A stretch of DNA of 6,716 nucleotides. Origin: Deltaproteobacteria bacterium. Its GTDB lineage: Bacteria > SAR324 > JACQKK01. The position numbers and the translations under genes are program-made. The stretch is from NCBI GenBank assembly GCA_029858165.1, contig JAOUFO010000102.1:1-6716 (forward strand). The letters run 5' to 3'. The notes below the pieces were generated by a model. That model saw only the letters and a list, made by a program, of their open reading frames with translations. It was not told where the DNA came from and did no database searches. Shown piece by piece: positions 6,518 to 6,716 of this stretch (position 1 is its first letter; every line of letters begins with the position of its first letter).

Positions 6518-6589
6518 GGGGTGAGGCTGTTGTTTTGTGCCCCCCGACAGGGTGGGAGGAGTTTTTTTTTCTGTGCTGATTGCCGGACA

Positions 6590-6716
6590 GGAACCCCAAA
6601 AAGATAAGGCGGCGCAAGCCATTGGGCCTCACCCCCCGGCCCCCTCTCCTGGGGGAGAGGGGGAGATAGGCTAAATCATTTCAATAGCTTCAATAGATAG
6701 AAAGGCCTTGGTAAAC
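6590..6716 (+). repeat. 127-bp direct repeat, copy 2, running to the end of the window
   Basis: Perfect copy of 6307-6433, containing the left part of the inverted-repeat element and its hairpin (6640-6663). It is cut off by the end of the sequence. It could be the start of a second 283-bp tandem unit or an assembly-graph overlap; the two cannot be told apart from this sequence. Confidence 0.97.

Larger units (their letters stand above)
6343..6527. repeat. 185-bp inverted-repeat element (REP/MITE-like)
   Basis: The ends are perfect 10-bp inverted repeats: gcctcacccc (6343-6352) and ggggtgaggc (6518-6527). Each end is followed inward by a CCCTCTCC-type palindrome, so the two flanks are inverted copies of one repeat family: gcctcacccc, a spacer, then cccctctcctg and its complement. 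The right copy carries an extra small palindrome in its spacer. Intergenic repeats of the form cctcaccccc...ccctctcc are widespread in bacterial genomes. No transposase gene is present, so movement would need enzymes supplied from elsewhere. The centre also has a 9-base-period repeat (ttcaatag at 6397-6404 and 6406-6413). Confidence 0.7.
6306..6716. other. Non-coding region downstream of cusA
   Basis: No convincing gene is present. Short open frames here carry no recognisable protein signature and overlap the repeats. The region consists of a 127-bp segment (6307-6433), the rest of an inverted-repeat element and a T9 run (6562-6570), then a second perfect copy of the 127-bp segment to the last base. 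No canonical intrinsic terminator (stem followed directly by a T-run) is seen after cusA. Confidence 0.8.

Noticed and set aside
6540..6570. Possible intrinsic terminator: cccccc/ggtggg stem near a T9 run
   Set aside because: The stem is only six pairs with a mismatch and is separated from the T-run by several bases, so it is too weak to call.
6407..6622. Short open frames on both strands downstream of cusA
   Set aside because: They overlap the inverted-repeat element and cross into the second repeat copy, and their translations have no recognisable motif.
6307..6716. CRISPR array
   Set aside because: Only two copies with a 127-bp repeat and 283-bp period; there is no short regular repeat-spacer pattern.

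Overview
The window holds one efflux operon and its flanks, all read on the + strand: a 5'-truncated outer-membrane channel gene (cusC-like), a periplasmic adaptor (cusB-like) and an inner-membrane RND pump (cusA-like). Residues that define the Cu(I)/Ag(I) branch of the heavy-metal RND pumps can be seen in both CusB and CusA, so the likely job is export of monovalent copper or silver from the periplasm and inner membrane across the outer membrane. The DNA is G+C-rich with a strongly G-rich coding strand (many runs of 6 to 10 G). Together with the three-part envelope-spanning pump this points to a Gram-negative bacterium, most likely a proteobacterium. I cannot name the lineage from sequence alone.

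Layout: 1-1138 is the cusC-like gene without its N-terminus. 1139-1381 is an unusually long intergenic gap. It contains a second copy of the last 32 bp of the cusC region, exactly 212 bp downstream of the first, with about 180 bp of hairpin-rich non-coding DNA between the copies. Without this insertion cusC and cusB would lie 31 bp apart. 1382-3070 is cusB, with a metal-site domain at its N-terminus and a Met/His-rich low-complexity tail. 3063-6305 is cusA, overlapping the end of cusB by 8 bp with its ribosome binding site inside the cusB tail. 6306-6716 is non-coding: a structured inverted-repeat element, then a 127-bp perfect repeat of its own start that runs to the last base.

How the parts work together: CusA takes up Cu(I)/Ag(I) through a Met triad and uses proton flux, CusB bridges CusA to the outer-membrane channel and can hand over metal, and CusC forms the exit duct. 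No separate cusF chaperone gene lies between cusC and cusB, where E. coli has one. The Met/His-rich CusB tail could partly fill that role, but this is inference.

The system itself is a known type. The unusual points are the intergenic 212-bp duplication/insertion, a 3 x 7-residue repeat inserted in a cytoplasmic loop of CusA, an Ile where E. coli CusA has the proton-relay Lys984, the CusB tail, and a terminal repeat whose exact 127-bp length suggests an assembly-graph junction at the end of the sequence.
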